Source of the DNA: Niabella pedocola
Lineage (GTDB): Bacteria; Bacteroidota; Bacteroidia; Chitinophagales; Chitinophagaceae
Direction: 5' to 3'
Length of the DNA: 64,000 bases
Assembly (NCBI RefSeq): GCF_021044425.1
Contig: NZ_JAJNEC010000006.1
Location: 186,001-250,000, forward strand
Shown here: piece after piece, positions 9,215 through 17,452 of the stretch
Layout of the letters: each line of letters begins with the position of its first letter
Numbering within the stretch: the stretch's first letter is position 1
The notes under the pieces: model-generated
Told to the model about the DNA's origin: nothing
Seen by the model: the letters and a program-made list of their open reading frames with translations, nothing else
Database searches by the model: none
Program-made: the position numbers and the translations under genes

Positions 9215-10486
9215 ATGAAAAAGAAAATCGAATTAAAAAATTTTTGGAAAATCGGTAAGTCTGTGGTATTGTTTTCGGCTATCCTGGCGAGCTGTTCAAA
9301 GGATGTAAGAGAACCATCGGATGCGGGGCAGCAGGTAAAACCGAGAGGCGTTACATCGGGGCCGGCGATTGTAAGTGCCCACCGGGTAAATGACCTTCTT
9401 AAATTGGACGAAGTAAAAAATTCAGGCATCAAAAGCCTGGAGGTTGACATATTCGTAGGAATGAAAAACGGACAGCCCACCTGTCTCATCGGCCATGAAG
9501 CGGCAACGGCCACCGGGCAAACGCTGGCAGAATATTTTGCTTATCTGAACCAGAAAATACCGGATTTTGAATCGGTTTGGCTGGATTGTAAGGATCTGAA
9601 CAGCTCGGCGAATGAAACATTGTTTACGAATACGCTTAACAGTCTGAATACCTTGTACTCCATAAAAAACCGGGTATTAGTGGAAAGCCGGTATATCCCC
9701 TACCTGGTTAGTTTTAAACAAAACGGGTGGAAAGTAAGTTACTATTGCAACTGGGAGGATGTGTATGGACAGTCTTCGGCCCAGCAGCAAATCGTGATGG
9801 GGCAGATGTATAGCGAGTTAACCACTTACGGTATTGATGGCATTAGCTATGATGCAGCCATCAACACACCAATGAAGAATTATTTTTCAAGTAAAACAGT
9901 TGGCGGACAGCCGGTGAAGATGTATTCATGGGATATTTCCCGGTATTACGGAGAGCCCAACCTGAGCACAAAAATCGCCGGATACGACAATTTGGGCATC
10001 CTGTTAATCTCTTTTGATCCACCGCAGGCAACGATCGTTGACGGCGCCAACTACCGGATCGTTTCTGAACTTACGGATGAACCCAGTATGTTGGTTGATG
10101 TAAATGCAACCTATCCTGTAAACGGTACAAATGTTACGCTTTGGACCTATAACTACCCTACCAGCAACAACCAGGTATGGAAATTGCGGTCCCTGGGCAG
10201 TGGGTATTATGCTTTTAAAACACTCGCAGATACAACGAAAGTATTGCATGTTACAGGCGGGGGGTCGGCCAATAGTACACCGGTAGTGGTTTCTGCCTTT
10301 AACAATTCCAACGCGCAGAAATGGAAGATCAATTATGTTGGCGGCGGATACTATAATCTTACTCCGGCATGTGCGACTGGTAAAAACCTGGATGTAGACG
10401 GCGGGGATGCCTCCAATGGTACACAGATCCAGATATATACGGCACATACCTACGGCTCACAGAAGTTTAGGCTGGTAAAGCAATAA
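9215..10486 (+). CDS. Lipoprotein with GDPD/PI-PLC-like TIM barrel and C-terminal ricin-type lectin domain
   Basis: This is a 423-residue lipoprotein (lipobox ASC, Cys27). Residues about 50-275 look like a phosphodiesterase TIM barrel of the GDPD/PI-PLC superfamily: SAHRVND near the start, KSLEVDIFVG with an acidic pair, then IGHE, and VWLDCKDL. The same pattern occurs in the FAM151/menorin-like branch, so the exact substrate is uncertain. Residues about 285-423 form a beta-trefoil with three QxW-like repeats (NQVWKL, AQKWKI, SQKFRL), as in ricin-B lectins. The astacin-type protease at 17717 has the same kind of tail. A lectin-anchored phosphodiesterase behind SusCD suggests it cleaves phosphodiesters on a glycan or glycolipid. 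Confidence 0.75.
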   Translation: MKKKIELKNFWKIGKSVVLFSAILASCSKDVREPSDAGQQVKPRGVTSGPAIVSAHRVNDLLKLDEVKNSGIKSLEVDIFVGMKNGQPTCLIGHEAATATGQTLAEYFAYLNQKIPDFESVWLDCKDLNSSANETLFTNTLNSLNTLYSIKNRVLVESRYIPYLVSFKQNGWKVSYYCNWEDVYGQSSAQQQIVMGQMYSELTTYGIDGISYDAAINTPMKNYFSSKTVGGQPVKMYSWDISRYYGEPNLSTKIAGYDNLGILLISFDPPQATIVDGANYRIVSELTDEPSMLVDVNATYPVNGTNVTLWTYNYPTSNNQVWKLRSLGSGYYAFKTLADTTKVLHVTGGGSANSTPVVVSAFNNSNAQKWKINYVGGGYYNLTPACATGKNLDVDGGDASNGTQIQIYTAHTYGSQKFRLVKQ

Positions 10487-10521
10487 GGCGGGTTTTAGTA
10501 AATTAAACCAAAAATCATATA

Positions 10522-11856
10522 ATGAAAGCTACATATAAAATAATCGTTCTGTTATGTGCTTGCTATACATTGTTGTCATCGTGTGATAAGCGATCTGGGA
10601 TACAGGAAAAGGGTGATGGAGCCAACGCAGGAGCAATAACGGCACGTGCCCTTTCCGATCTTACGGTTGCGATTCCGATGGGAGGAAATTCCTTCGTAAT
10701 GAATGATGCTACCGGGGCAACCATTTATGACGACAGCAATTTCGGATTGCGTAACTGGACGAATTTGTCGGCGGTAACCAGCACCTATTTTAAGGTGGCT
10801 AATACGGGTACCCTGTATCTCGGTATTAAAGGATACGTAACTACCGGAACCAGTGTGGTTCGCCTTACGGTAAACGGTCAGTCCTTTGATGTAACGATGA
10901 CGGGAGGCGCACCCGCAAAAACCTACTATGCAGGCTCGGTGAATATCAGTACGCCGGGTTATGTTAAGGTGGATCTGAAGGGCATAAGCAAAACTTCCAC
11001 CTACATTGGGAATATGACCGACATTATGATCGGGGGGCCTGCCGCGGGTACCGGATTGATCTATGCTTCGGATGCCAATAACTTTTACTGGTCGAGAAGA
11101 GGGCCTTCGGTGCATCTGAATCATACCCTCACAAGCGGAAATACATATGAATGGATGTATAATGAAGTAACGGTACCTTCCGGCCAGGATGCCATCGGCA
11201 GCTATTATATGGTGAACGGCTTCGGGCAGGGTTATTTCGGCTTCCAGGTGAACTCTGCCACCAAAAGGCAGGTATTGTTTTCTGTATGGGATCCATCCAG
11301 CGGCTCTACTACTTTAGTTAGCAAAGGTGATGATGTAGTAGATGGAAGCTTTGGTGGCGAAGGTACCGGTGGAAAAAGTTACCTGCTGTTTGACTGGGTT
11401 GCAGGCAACACCTACAAATTCCTGACCCGCATACGCCCGGATGGAGCCGGTAATACCCTGTACTCCTCCTGGTTTTATGCCCCAGAAGTAGGTGCCTGGA
11501 AGTATATCGCTACCTTTAACCGGCCCAATACCAACACGTATGTTTCCAGCCCCTATTCCTTCCTGGAGAACTTTATCAATACCAATGGCTATATGGGCCG
11601 CAAAGCCTATTATTCCAATTTCTGGGGCCGGACAACCGGTGGTACCTGGATCGAATCCACATCTACAACGTTCACCGTAGATGGTAGTGGAAGCAATAAC
11701 CAGAGAAAGGACTACAAAGGCGGTGTTGAAAATGGCAAGTTCTTTTTACAGAACGGCGGCTTCTTTAATGATTTTGTACAACAAAACACAACGTTTACAA
11801 GACCGGCAACAGGAACCCCGCCCAGTGTTAACTTAAATACGCTCCCGACACACTAA
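10522..11856 (+). CDS. DUF5077-DUF3472 lipoprotein, copy 1
   Basis: This 444-residue lipoprotein (Cys21, LSSC) has an N-terminal beta-sandwich of the DUF5077 type (about 45-175) followed by a DUF3472 domain (about 185-430; RRGPSVHLN, YNEVTVPSGQDAIGSYYM and NGFGQGYFG are its typical stretches). No catalytic function is established to my knowledge. Carbohydrate binding is plausible from the beta-sandwich folds. It is the last gene of the FecR-SusCD operon and is followed by a terminator (11878). The minus-strand gene at 14868-16190 is a paralogue whose DUF3472 half is almost identical in DNA sequence, while the N-terminal half differs more. Confidence 0.85.
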   Translation: MKATYKIIVLLCACYTLLSSCDKRSGIQEKGDGANAGAITARALSDLTVAIPMGGNSFVMNDATGATIYDDSNFGLRNWTNLSAVTSTYFKVANTGTLYLGIKGYVTTGTSVVRLTVNGQSFDVTMTGGAPAKTYYAGSVNISTPGYVKVDLKGISKTSTYIGNMTDIMIGGPAAGTGLIYASDANNFYWSRRGPSVHLNHTLTSGNTYEWMYNEVTVPSGQDAIGSYYMVNGFGQGYFGFQVNSATKRQVLFSVWDPSSGSTTLVSKGDDVVDGSFGGEGTGGKSYLLFDWVAGNTYKFLTRIRPDGAGNTLYSSWFYAPEVGAWKYIATFNRPNTNTYVSSPYSFLENFINTNGYMGRKAYYSNFWGRTTGGTWIESTSTTFTVDGSGSNNQRKDYKGGVENGKFFLQNGGFFNDFVQQNTTFTRPATGTPPSVNLNTLPTH

Positions 11857-11877
11857 TCCTCGTTGGTTGTTATATGG

Positions 11878-11914
11878 ACGAGGCCATTTGATATACAAGA
11901 ATGGCCTCGTTTTC
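11878..11914 (+). terminator. Rho-independent terminator of the SusCD operon
   Basis: ACGAGGCCATT (11878-11888) pairs perfectly with AATGGCCTCGT (11900-11910) around an 11-nt loop. TTTC and more T residues follow. It lies 21 bp after the stop codon of the DUF3472 lipoprotein gene. Confidence 0.85.
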
Positions 11915-11979
11915 TTAATATTTGAAACGAAGCCGGTATACACTCCTTTAATAAACGTGTTGGCGGCTCCCTATTTTGT

Positions 11980-13410
11980 ATGCAGATAAAAGTAAATTCA
12001 GAGATTGGTGCGCTGAAAAAAGTATTGGTGCACAGTCCGGACAGTGGAATCGGAAAGGTGATCCCTTCAAAGGCACAGGACTGGCTTTTTGAGGATATCG
12101 TACATCTCGATACCATCCGGAGAAAAGAATATGATTATTATACAAAACTGCTGCTGTTTTTTCTGGATCCGCTCCTGATAAAAGGCAGACTGGAATCGGT
12201 TGATAATCCCGCGAATAATTTTCATTTTTACAAGCCCGGCAAGCCCGGCTTTCACCATTCAGAAAATGTTATAGAAATACAGCAACTGCTTGCGGAGATA
12301 TTGCGCGATAAGACGATCCGGCAAAAACTGGTGGCTTCTGTTTGTGCGATAGAAAACTGTTCTTATCATACACAGGAGCTGTTGCTGGAACAGCCGCCGG
12401 ATGAACTCTCGATGATCTTTATCAGCGGAACGGGCACGAACCTGGACATGTTGTTTCCGCCGGTGCCTAATTTTATCTTCACAAGGGATATTGGCATTGT
12501 TATCAATGATCACATCTTGCTGAACAAGCCTGCAAAAAAAGCACGGTTGCGCGAAGCATTGCTGATGAAATACATCTTCTTTAATCATCCCATGTTCAGC
12601 AAATACCGCTCAAAAATCATAGAATTAGCCGATAGTCCCTATCATTTTCTGCTTCCGGTGGATGTGGATGCCTATAATGTTACACTCGAAGGCGGGGATG
12701 TGATGGTTGTAAATAAAGATCACGTAATTATTGGCATCAGTGAGCGTACCAGCACGGCTGCGGCGCAACAGGTGGCCACCCTTCTTTTCGAAAAAAACAT
12801 TGTGCGTAAGGTAACCTTGGTGCAGATACCCAAGAAGAGGGAATACATGCATATTGACACCATTTTTACCCAGGTACGGAAAGATACCTGGGTATTGTTG
12901 GGCGCATTTTCCGGGAAGCAGCCACAACAGCGTTCCGGTAACGTTATCTTGCCACAGATTGAAGATCAGCAACCGGAAACAACGATTTCAATTATACAGT
13001 TCAACAAGCAGCATATTTCAAAACCGGTGCGTTTCTCTAACCTGGAGGACCTGCTTTCCGATATTAGCAGGAAGGATCTGAAAGTGAAGGGGAAGATCAC
13101 TTTTATCCATTCGGGTAATGATGTATTTCCATTTGACCTGCGGGAGCAGTGGACGGATAGCTGCAACCTGCTGGCGTTGCGGGAAGGAGTGGTTGTGGGG
13201 TACGACAGGAATGATAAAACCCTGGAGGCCTTCCGGAATGCGGGCTTCAGGATCATTGATGTACGGGAATTGTTACCTCAGTTGGAACGTGGCGCCACCA
13301 GCACAAAGGCGTTGAAAAATGTTTTTATAACCATACCATCTGCAGAGCTTTCAAGAGCGCGCGGCGGATTTCATTGCATGAGTATGCCGCTGCTTCGCGA
13401 TGATCTGTAG
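11980..13410 (+). CDS. Arginine deiminase-family protein (long Bacteroidota form)
   Basis: This 476-residue cytoplasmic enzyme should hydrolyse L-arginine to L-citrulline and ammonia. The deiminase core is clear: EGGDVMVV (about 237-242), ISERTS, the catalytic His-Asp segment YMHIDTIFT (about 289), SCNLLALREGVVVGYDRN, and the nucleophile Cys466 in GGFHCMSMP. Classical ArcA is about 410 residues. The extra length is in the N-terminal half, where helices are inserted after the opening IGALKKVLVHSPD. The citrulline-hydrolase-like gene starts 29 bp downstream, which supports a shared pathway. An amidinotransferase is the main alternative, but the ERT and GYDRN motifs favour the deiminase. Confidence 0.85.
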   Translation: MQIKVNSEIGALKKVLVHSPDSGIGKVIPSKAQDWLFEDIVHLDTIRRKEYDYYTKLLLFFLDPLLIKGRLESVDNPANNFHFYKPGKPGFHHSENVIEIQQLLAEILRDKTIRQKLVASVCAIENCSYHTQELLLEQPPDELSMIFISGTGTNLDMLFPPVPNFIFTRDIGIVINDHILLNKPAKKARLREALLMKYIFFNHPMFSKYRSKIIELADSPYHFLLPVDVDAYNVTLEGGDVMVVNKDHVIIGISERTSTAAAQQVATLLFEKNIVRKVTLVQIPKKREYMHIDTIFTQVRKDTWVLLGAFSGKQPQQRSGNVILPQIEDQQPETTISIIQFNKQHISKPVRFSNLEDLLSDISRKDLKVKGKITFIHSGNDVFPFDLREQWTDSCNLLALREGVVVGYDRNDKTLEAFRNAGFRIIDVRELLPQLERGATSTKALKNVFITIPSAELSRARGGFHCMSMPLLRDDL

Positions 13411-13439
13411 AAAATAATACCTGCAATAATGATATCTGT

Positions 13440-14387
13440 ATGCAAATAACTTCTCAATTATTAATGATTCGTCCTGGTGCGTTTGGTTTTAATAAAGAAA
13501 CAGCTGTAAACAATGCTTTTCAGAAAATGAATGTTGACTGGAACGTAAATGAAAAAGCACAGCAGGAATTTGACCAGATGACAGATCTCCTCAGGTACAA
13601 CAAAATTGACGTGCATATCATACAGGACCGGGCACAACCCTACACGCCGGATGCTGTTTTCCCTAACAACTGGATTTCCACCCATCCGCATGCAAAAGCG
13701 GTGCTCTATCCAATGTTTGCATCTAACCGGCGGGCAGAGCGTGCAAAGGGCGTGTTGGAAGCGTTGCAGGAGCAATTTGAGATTGTTTCCACGCTGGATC
13801 TTACCGGTTATGAGGAAGAAGGCTACTTTCTTGAAGGAACCGGCAGTATGGTACTGGACCGACTGAATCAGCGGGCCTATGCCTGTATTTCACCCCGTAC
13901 CAGTGCACGCGTATTGTATGATTTTTGTGAGGCACTTGATTTTACCCCGGTGATATTCGATGCCACGGATCGCAACGGCACGCCTGTTTATCATACAAAC
14001 GTAATGATGAGCGTTGCCGATGATTATGCCATTATTGCTCAGGATACGATTAAAGACCGGTCGCAACGCTACCTGGTGCTTCAGTCTTTTTTAAAAGCAA
14101 GAAAGGAGATCGTTTTTATCAGCCTGGAGCAAATGGAGCATTTTGCGGCAAATGCCCTGCAGGTGAAAAGTACCGATGGGCAGCGGTTTTTAGTGATGTC
14201 GGAGGCCGGATATCGATCACTTTCCCGGCAACAGCGAAAGCAGATAGAAAAATTCAATCCGATCCTTCACTCGCCGCTGGATACGATTGAGCAAAATGGA
14301 GGAGGCAGTGCCCGGTGCATGATCGCTGAAATATTTTTGCCCCAGCATGCAGGGGAGCAGGAAGCTGACCGACACGAACTCTTGTAA
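13440..14387 (+). CDS. ctlX: Guanidino/ureido-group hydrolase of the DDAH-like family, probably citrulline hydrolase CtlX
   Basis: This is a 315-residue pentein-fold enzyme. The opening MIRPGAFGFN, the substrate loop VFPNNWISTH, EGTGSMVLDR, the His-containing segment YHTNVMMSV, and Cys293 in GGGSARCM match the family annotated as citrulline utilisation hydrolase CtlX and formerly called amidinotransferase. It would convert citrulline to ornithine, CO2 and ammonia without making carbamoyl phosphate. Together with the arginine deiminase 29 bp upstream it makes a two-step arginine-to-ornithine route. No ornithine aminotransferase, transporter or regulator lies next to the pair. A hairpin with T-run at 14484 ends the unit. 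Confidence 0.8.
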   Translation: MQITSQLLMIRPGAFGFNKETAVNNAFQKMNVDWNVNEKAQQEFDQMTDLLRYNKIDVHIIQDRAQPYTPDAVFPNNWISTHPHAKAVLYPMFASNRRAERAKGVLEALQEQFEIVSTLDLTGYEEEGYFLEGTGSMVLDRLNQRAYACISPRTSARVLYDFCEALDFTPVIFDATDRNGTPVYHTNVMMSVADDYAIIAQDTIKDRSQRYLVLQSFLKARKEIVFISLEQMEHFAANALQVKSTDGQRFLVMSEAGYRSLSRQQRKQIEKFNPILHSPLDTIEQNGGGSARCMIAEIFLPQHAGEQEADRHELL

Positions 14388-14867
14388 TAATAGATTAGGG
14401 CATGATTGCAATGCACAGTACGATTAAAATAATTACGTCTGTTTAACGGACAAAAAAAGCTAGACAAGTAGCAATCAATCTCTAATGCCTGCTTTTTCTA
14501 AAGCGGGCATTTTCTGTAATGGTAACCGGTCTTATTCCGGTAGGGCGGGGAGAATGGAGCTAACGGGTATGCTGACCTATATCGTATTTTTTGAGATGCG
14601 CAATGTCGTATGTACCTGTATCGTTATTGTTTTCTGTTTTGGTTTCAACAACAGGCGCAGTATGCCGGCGGCGATTTGTTGCTTTCATAAATGTTAGCGT
14701 ATGTCTTGAACGCCTGCCATACCGCGGGGTGAAAGTTTGGGCGCCGTTATTTTTTAGTACTTTATACTATTTAAACAGGAGATGCAGGCGAACGGCACCA
14801 GGAATTGCATGAAATACGTGGGCTGCGCTCGTTGCCTGATCTCCTGTTCTTTGGAATCTGCTTGCTG
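14388..14867. other. Gene-free region between convergent ctlX and DUF3472 copy 2
   Basis: This is 480 bp with no convincing gene. It holds a terminator for the arginine genes (14484-14514). It also holds an imperfect inverted repeat, ACAGGAGAT at 14775-14783 against ATCTCCTGT at 14839-14847 with CAGGC/GCCTG continuing inside, which may end transcription of the minus-strand lipoprotein gene. Confidence 0.5.
14484..14514 (+). terminator. Rho-independent terminator after ctlX
   Basis: AATGCCTGCTTT (14484-14495) pairs with AAAGCGGGCATT (14500-14511) with one G-U pair and a 4-nt loop. A short T-run follows. Confidence 0.75.
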
Positions 14868-16190
14868 TTAGTGCGTTGGTAAGTTGCTGAGATCAACGCC
14901 GGGCGGTGTTCCTGTTGCCGGTCTTGTAAACGTTGTGTTTTGTTGTACAAAATCATTAAAGAAGCCGCCGTTCTGTAAAAAGAACTTGCCATCTTCAACA
15001 CCGCCTTTGTAGTCCTTTCTCTGGTTATTACTTCCGCTGCCGTCTACGGTAAATTTTGTAGATGTGGATTCGATCCAGGTACCACCGGTTGTCCGGCCCC
15101 AGAAATTGGAATAATAGGCTTTGCGGCCCATATAGCCATTGGTATTGATAAAGTTCTCCAGGAAGGAATAGGGGCTGGAAACATAGGTGTTGGTATTGGG
15201 CCGGTTAAAGGTGGCGATATACTTCCAGGCACCTACTTCAGGGGCATAAAACCAGGAGGAGTACAGGGTATTGCCGGCTCCATCCGGGCGTATGCGGGTC
15301 AGGAATTTGTAGGTGTTGCCTGCAACCCAGTTAAACAGCAGGTAGCTTTTTCCGCCGGTGCCTTCGCCGCCAAAATTTCCATCGATCACGTCATCGCCCT
15401 TGCTGATCAAGGTAGTAGATCCGCTGGATGGATCCCATACAGAAAACAATACCTGCCTTTTGGTGGCAGAGTTCACCTGGAAGCCGAAATAGCCCTGCCC
15501 GAAACCGTTTGCCATGTAGTAGCTTCCGATGGCATCCTGGCCGGAAGGAACCGTTACTTCACTGTACATCCATTCATACGTATTTCCGCTTGTGAGGGTA
15601 TGATTCAGATGCACCGAAGGTCCTCTTCTCGACCAGTAAAAATTACTGGCATCCGACGCATAAATCAATCCCGTACCCGCTGCCGGACCACCGATCATGA
15701 TATCCGTGAGATCGGCGATATAAGTTTTGGTTTTGCTCACACCTTTTAAATCGACCTTAATATAACCCGGCGAGCTGATGTTTATGGCTCCGGCATAATA
15801 ATTTTTTTTAGTGGCGCCGCTAAGCGTCATGTCAAACGACTGACCATTGACCGTTAGGCGGATGGTACTGGAACCGCCGCTTTGCGCCTTTCCTTTTACG
15901 CCCAAATATAAAGTACCGGTATTGGCCACTTTAAAATAGGTGCTGATAGTGGCCGATAAGTTCGTCCAGTCGTGCAGGCCGTAATTATTGTCGTCATAAA
16001 TAGTGGCCCCGCTTGCGCCATTGGTTACAAAGGCATTTCCTCCCATGGGAATGGCAACTGTAAGATCGGAAAGAGCTCTCGGATCAGTTGTTGCGGCAAC
16101 CTCGGGAGCATCATCATGAGTACTGGTTTTGGAGCAGGCGCATAAGCCAACTGCAATATAGGTTATGAACAGGCATTTGATCAGTTTCAT
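14868..16190 (-). CDS. DUF5077-DUF3472 lipoprotein, copy 2
   Basis: This is a 440-residue lipoprotein (Cys19, LCAC) with the same two-domain layout as the gene at 10522. The C-terminal DUF3472 halves are nearly identical in protein and DNA. The N-terminal DUF5077 halves keep about three quarters of their residues (for example DDSNFGLRNWTN against DDNNYGLHDWTN). The two genes face each other as an inverted repeat around the arginine genes. Here the gene sits 92 bp downstream of a FecR remnant and is probably transcribed from the ECF-type promoter at 16900-16933, so it mirrors the start and end of the large operon without the genes between. The function is unknown; an exported glycan-binding role is inference. 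Confidence 0.85.
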   Translation of the reverse strand: MKLIKCLFITYIAVGLCACSKTSTHDDAPEVAATTDPRALSDLTVAIPMGGNAFVTNGASGATIYDDNNYGLHDWTNLSATISTYFKVANTGTLYLGVKGKAQSGGSSTIRLTVNGQSFDMTLSGATKKNYYAGAINISSPGYIKVDLKGVSKTKTYIADLTDIMIGGPAAGTGLIYASDASNFYWSRRGPSVHLNHTLTSGNTYEWMYSEVTVPSGQDAIGSYYMANGFGQGYFGFQVNSATKRQVLFSVWDPSSGSTTLISKGDDVIDGNFGGEGTGGKSYLLFNWVAGNTYKFLTRIRPDGAGNTLYSSWFYAPEVGAWKYIATFNRPNTNTYVSSPYSFLENFINTNGYMGRKAYYSNFWGRTTGGTWIESTSTKFTVDGSGSNNQRKDYKGGVEDGKFFLQNGGFFNDFVQQNTTFTRPATGTPPGVDLSNLPTH

Positions 16191-16224
16191 AAATGTGATT
16201 TTTAAATTTATAAATATTAAATGA

Positions 16225-16254
16225 ACCTTTTTTCAATGCTTTGTCGTATAACTT
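16225..16254 (+). promoter_or_regulatory. Possible second promoter-like motif (ACCTT, 20 nt, CGTATAACT)
   Basis: ACCTT at 16225 precedes CGTATAACT at 16245 by exactly 20 nt. The same combination with the same distance occurs at 19172/19192. A third TCGTATAACT at 16271 lacks the upstream block. It runs antisense to the end of the FecR remnant. This could be a second ECF-type promoter class, but two copies are thin evidence. Confidence 0.25.
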
Positions 16255-16282
16255 ATATCCCCTTACTTTATCGTATAACTGT

Positions 16283-16879
16283 TCAGCCGGAAACATTTGT
16301 TTCCCCGGTTTTATCGGTAACAAGCCTCGCACTGCAGGTCGTTGCAGCAGTAGCGTTAGTGTAAACGGTAAATGGATGGTGAGGGTCTCTGGCAATTTCG
16401 ACAACAACCTTTCCATACATCAGTTGTATATTCCTGTTCAGCCTGAAATTACGCTGGTATTGGATACAGGAGTTGGGGTATAATATCGCAGTAGACCCAT
16501 CTGGCAAGGTCAATCGTTGTATGTCTTTTGAGTTATTGTAAGCTGCACGCTCCCCGTTGGGTGCAGCGTTTTTTCTGTCCACTGCAACGGTATCGGATGT
16601 AGCGCTGGTTTCAGCGATGATCGAATTATAAGAGGCATCGGCCGTTACCTTGAAAAACATCTGGCTGGGTGCAATACTCGTGGTGACGTTCTGCCAGATT
16701 TCTTTTTTTAAAAATGAAGGATGAGACGCTGCAAATCTTTCACAATTATTCCAGTCTTTCAAATTGAAGATGCGGTCTACGGCATCAGGATCGTCTTCGA
16801 AAATGTTTTCCATGAGGGCGACTTCCTCCGGGGTGCATTTGTTTGCAAAAAACTTTTGTATCAGCGCATTTTTGTCCAT
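16283..16879 (-). pseudogene. FecR-family anti-sigma factor remnant, truncated and without a membrane helix
   Basis: The start at 16879 (KNALIQKFFANKCTPEEV) aligns with the start of the intact FecR at 1796; a longer frame from 16924 would begin inside the promoter. The anti-sigma-type N-terminal part is present, then KKEIWQNV. Where intact FecR has a transmembrane helix there is only a polar stretch. The FecR domain begins (LPDGSTAILYP, GKVVVEIARDPHHPF) and stops at residue 198, just after VTDKTGETNV, where the intact protein continues RLYEGKV. With no helix, half a FecR domain and no DUF4974 it cannot work as a membrane transducer. A soluble anti-sigma fragment remains possible, because the N-terminal part and the promoter are kept. 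Confidence 0.75.
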
Positions 16880-16899
16880 TGATGAATCGGCTGTATGTA

Positions 16900-16933
16900 T
16901 ATTAAGTACGCTGATTTCATCCAAACCCCCTAT
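16900..16933 (-). promoter_or_regulatory. Predicted ECF sigma promoter, site 4 (FecR remnant and DUF3472 copy 2)
   Basis: On the minus strand ATAGGGGGTTT begins at 16933 and CGTACTTAAT at 16910, the same 23-nt distance as in sites 1-3. The start codon of the FecR remnant is 31 nt downstream of the CGTAC. Its position in front of a FecR gene is the same as that of site 1. Confidence 0.65.
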
Positions 16934-16989
16934 TTGGGAAGAGAAATAATTTTCATGTCTGGCTGGCTCTATTGCTGCTTAAAGAACAG

Positions 16990-17018
16990 ACGGCGCACAA
17001 CCTTACGCGCCGTTTTAT
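16990..17018 (+). terminator. Terminator-like hairpin
   Basis: ACGGCGC (16990-16996) pairs with GCGCCGT (17007-17013), followed by TTTTATT. No plus-strand gene ends just upstream, so its purpose is unclear. It may insulate the following promoter. Confidence 0.5.
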
Positions 17019-17089
17019 TCCCGTTTCCGGGTGGTCCGGGAAGCGCCGTTTCGCAATAGTATCAGGATAGATAAATTTCTTTTTCCCTG

Positions 17090-17123
17090 ATAGGGAGTTT
17101 TTATATGTAAAACGTACTTTATA
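17090..17123 (+). promoter_or_regulatory. Predicted ECF sigma promoter, site 2 (small RNA candidate)
   Basis: ATAGGGAGTTT begins at 17090 and CGTACTTTAT at 17113, again 23 nt apart. No protein gene starts before the strong terminator at 17255, so any transcript would be short and probably non-coding. Confidence 0.6.
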
Positions 17124-17124
17124 T

Positions 17125-17284
17125 TAATGAGGTATCCGAACTGATGTAAAAGTTCATTTGATAATCGCTTTCTGCGGATGAATTCGTTTAGTTTAGAGTA
17201 CTGATCTGGATAGTTGAACAATCAATGTCAATCGTTAATCGCAATGCACGATTCGAAGCCCCCTTTTGGGGGCTTCTCTTTTTA
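17125..17284 (+). ncRNA. Predicted small RNA driven by an ECF-type promoter
   Basis: A transcript starting just after the CGTACTTTAT of site 2 and ending at the T-run of the hairpin at 17255-17276 would be about 160 nt. The stretch has no start codon followed by a credible protein on this strand. The two signals at its ends are each recognisable, but the RNA itself is inferred; I see no match to a known RNA family. If real, it would be made together with the SusCD operon and could regulate outer-membrane genes in trans. Confidence 0.35.
17255..17284 (+). terminator. Strong Rho-independent terminator
   Basis: GAAGCCCCC (17255-17263) pairs perfectly with GGGGGCTTC (17268-17276) around TTTT, followed by TCTTTTTAT. 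This is one of the strongest terminators in the window, yet no protein gene precedes it on the plus strand, which is the main argument for a small RNA. Confidence 0.85.
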
Positions 17285-17452
17285 TGTATGCCTCAGAACA
17301 ATGAGGCTGCTTTGAGGGAACAGAAGCCTGGTATAGGAAGAAAGCATGTATTTAGCTGTTTAAGCGCCTGATTATTTTTCCGGGTTTTTTTAGATAGCCT
17401 GCAAGTGACAGATCGAAAAGTTAAATTCCATTTAAAATTTTTTTCCGGGGCA

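Noticed and set aside
16114..16416. 100-codon frame overlapping the end of the FecR remnant as its continuation
   Set aside because: Its translation does not resemble the missing FecR part, so a simple frameshift does not restore the protein.
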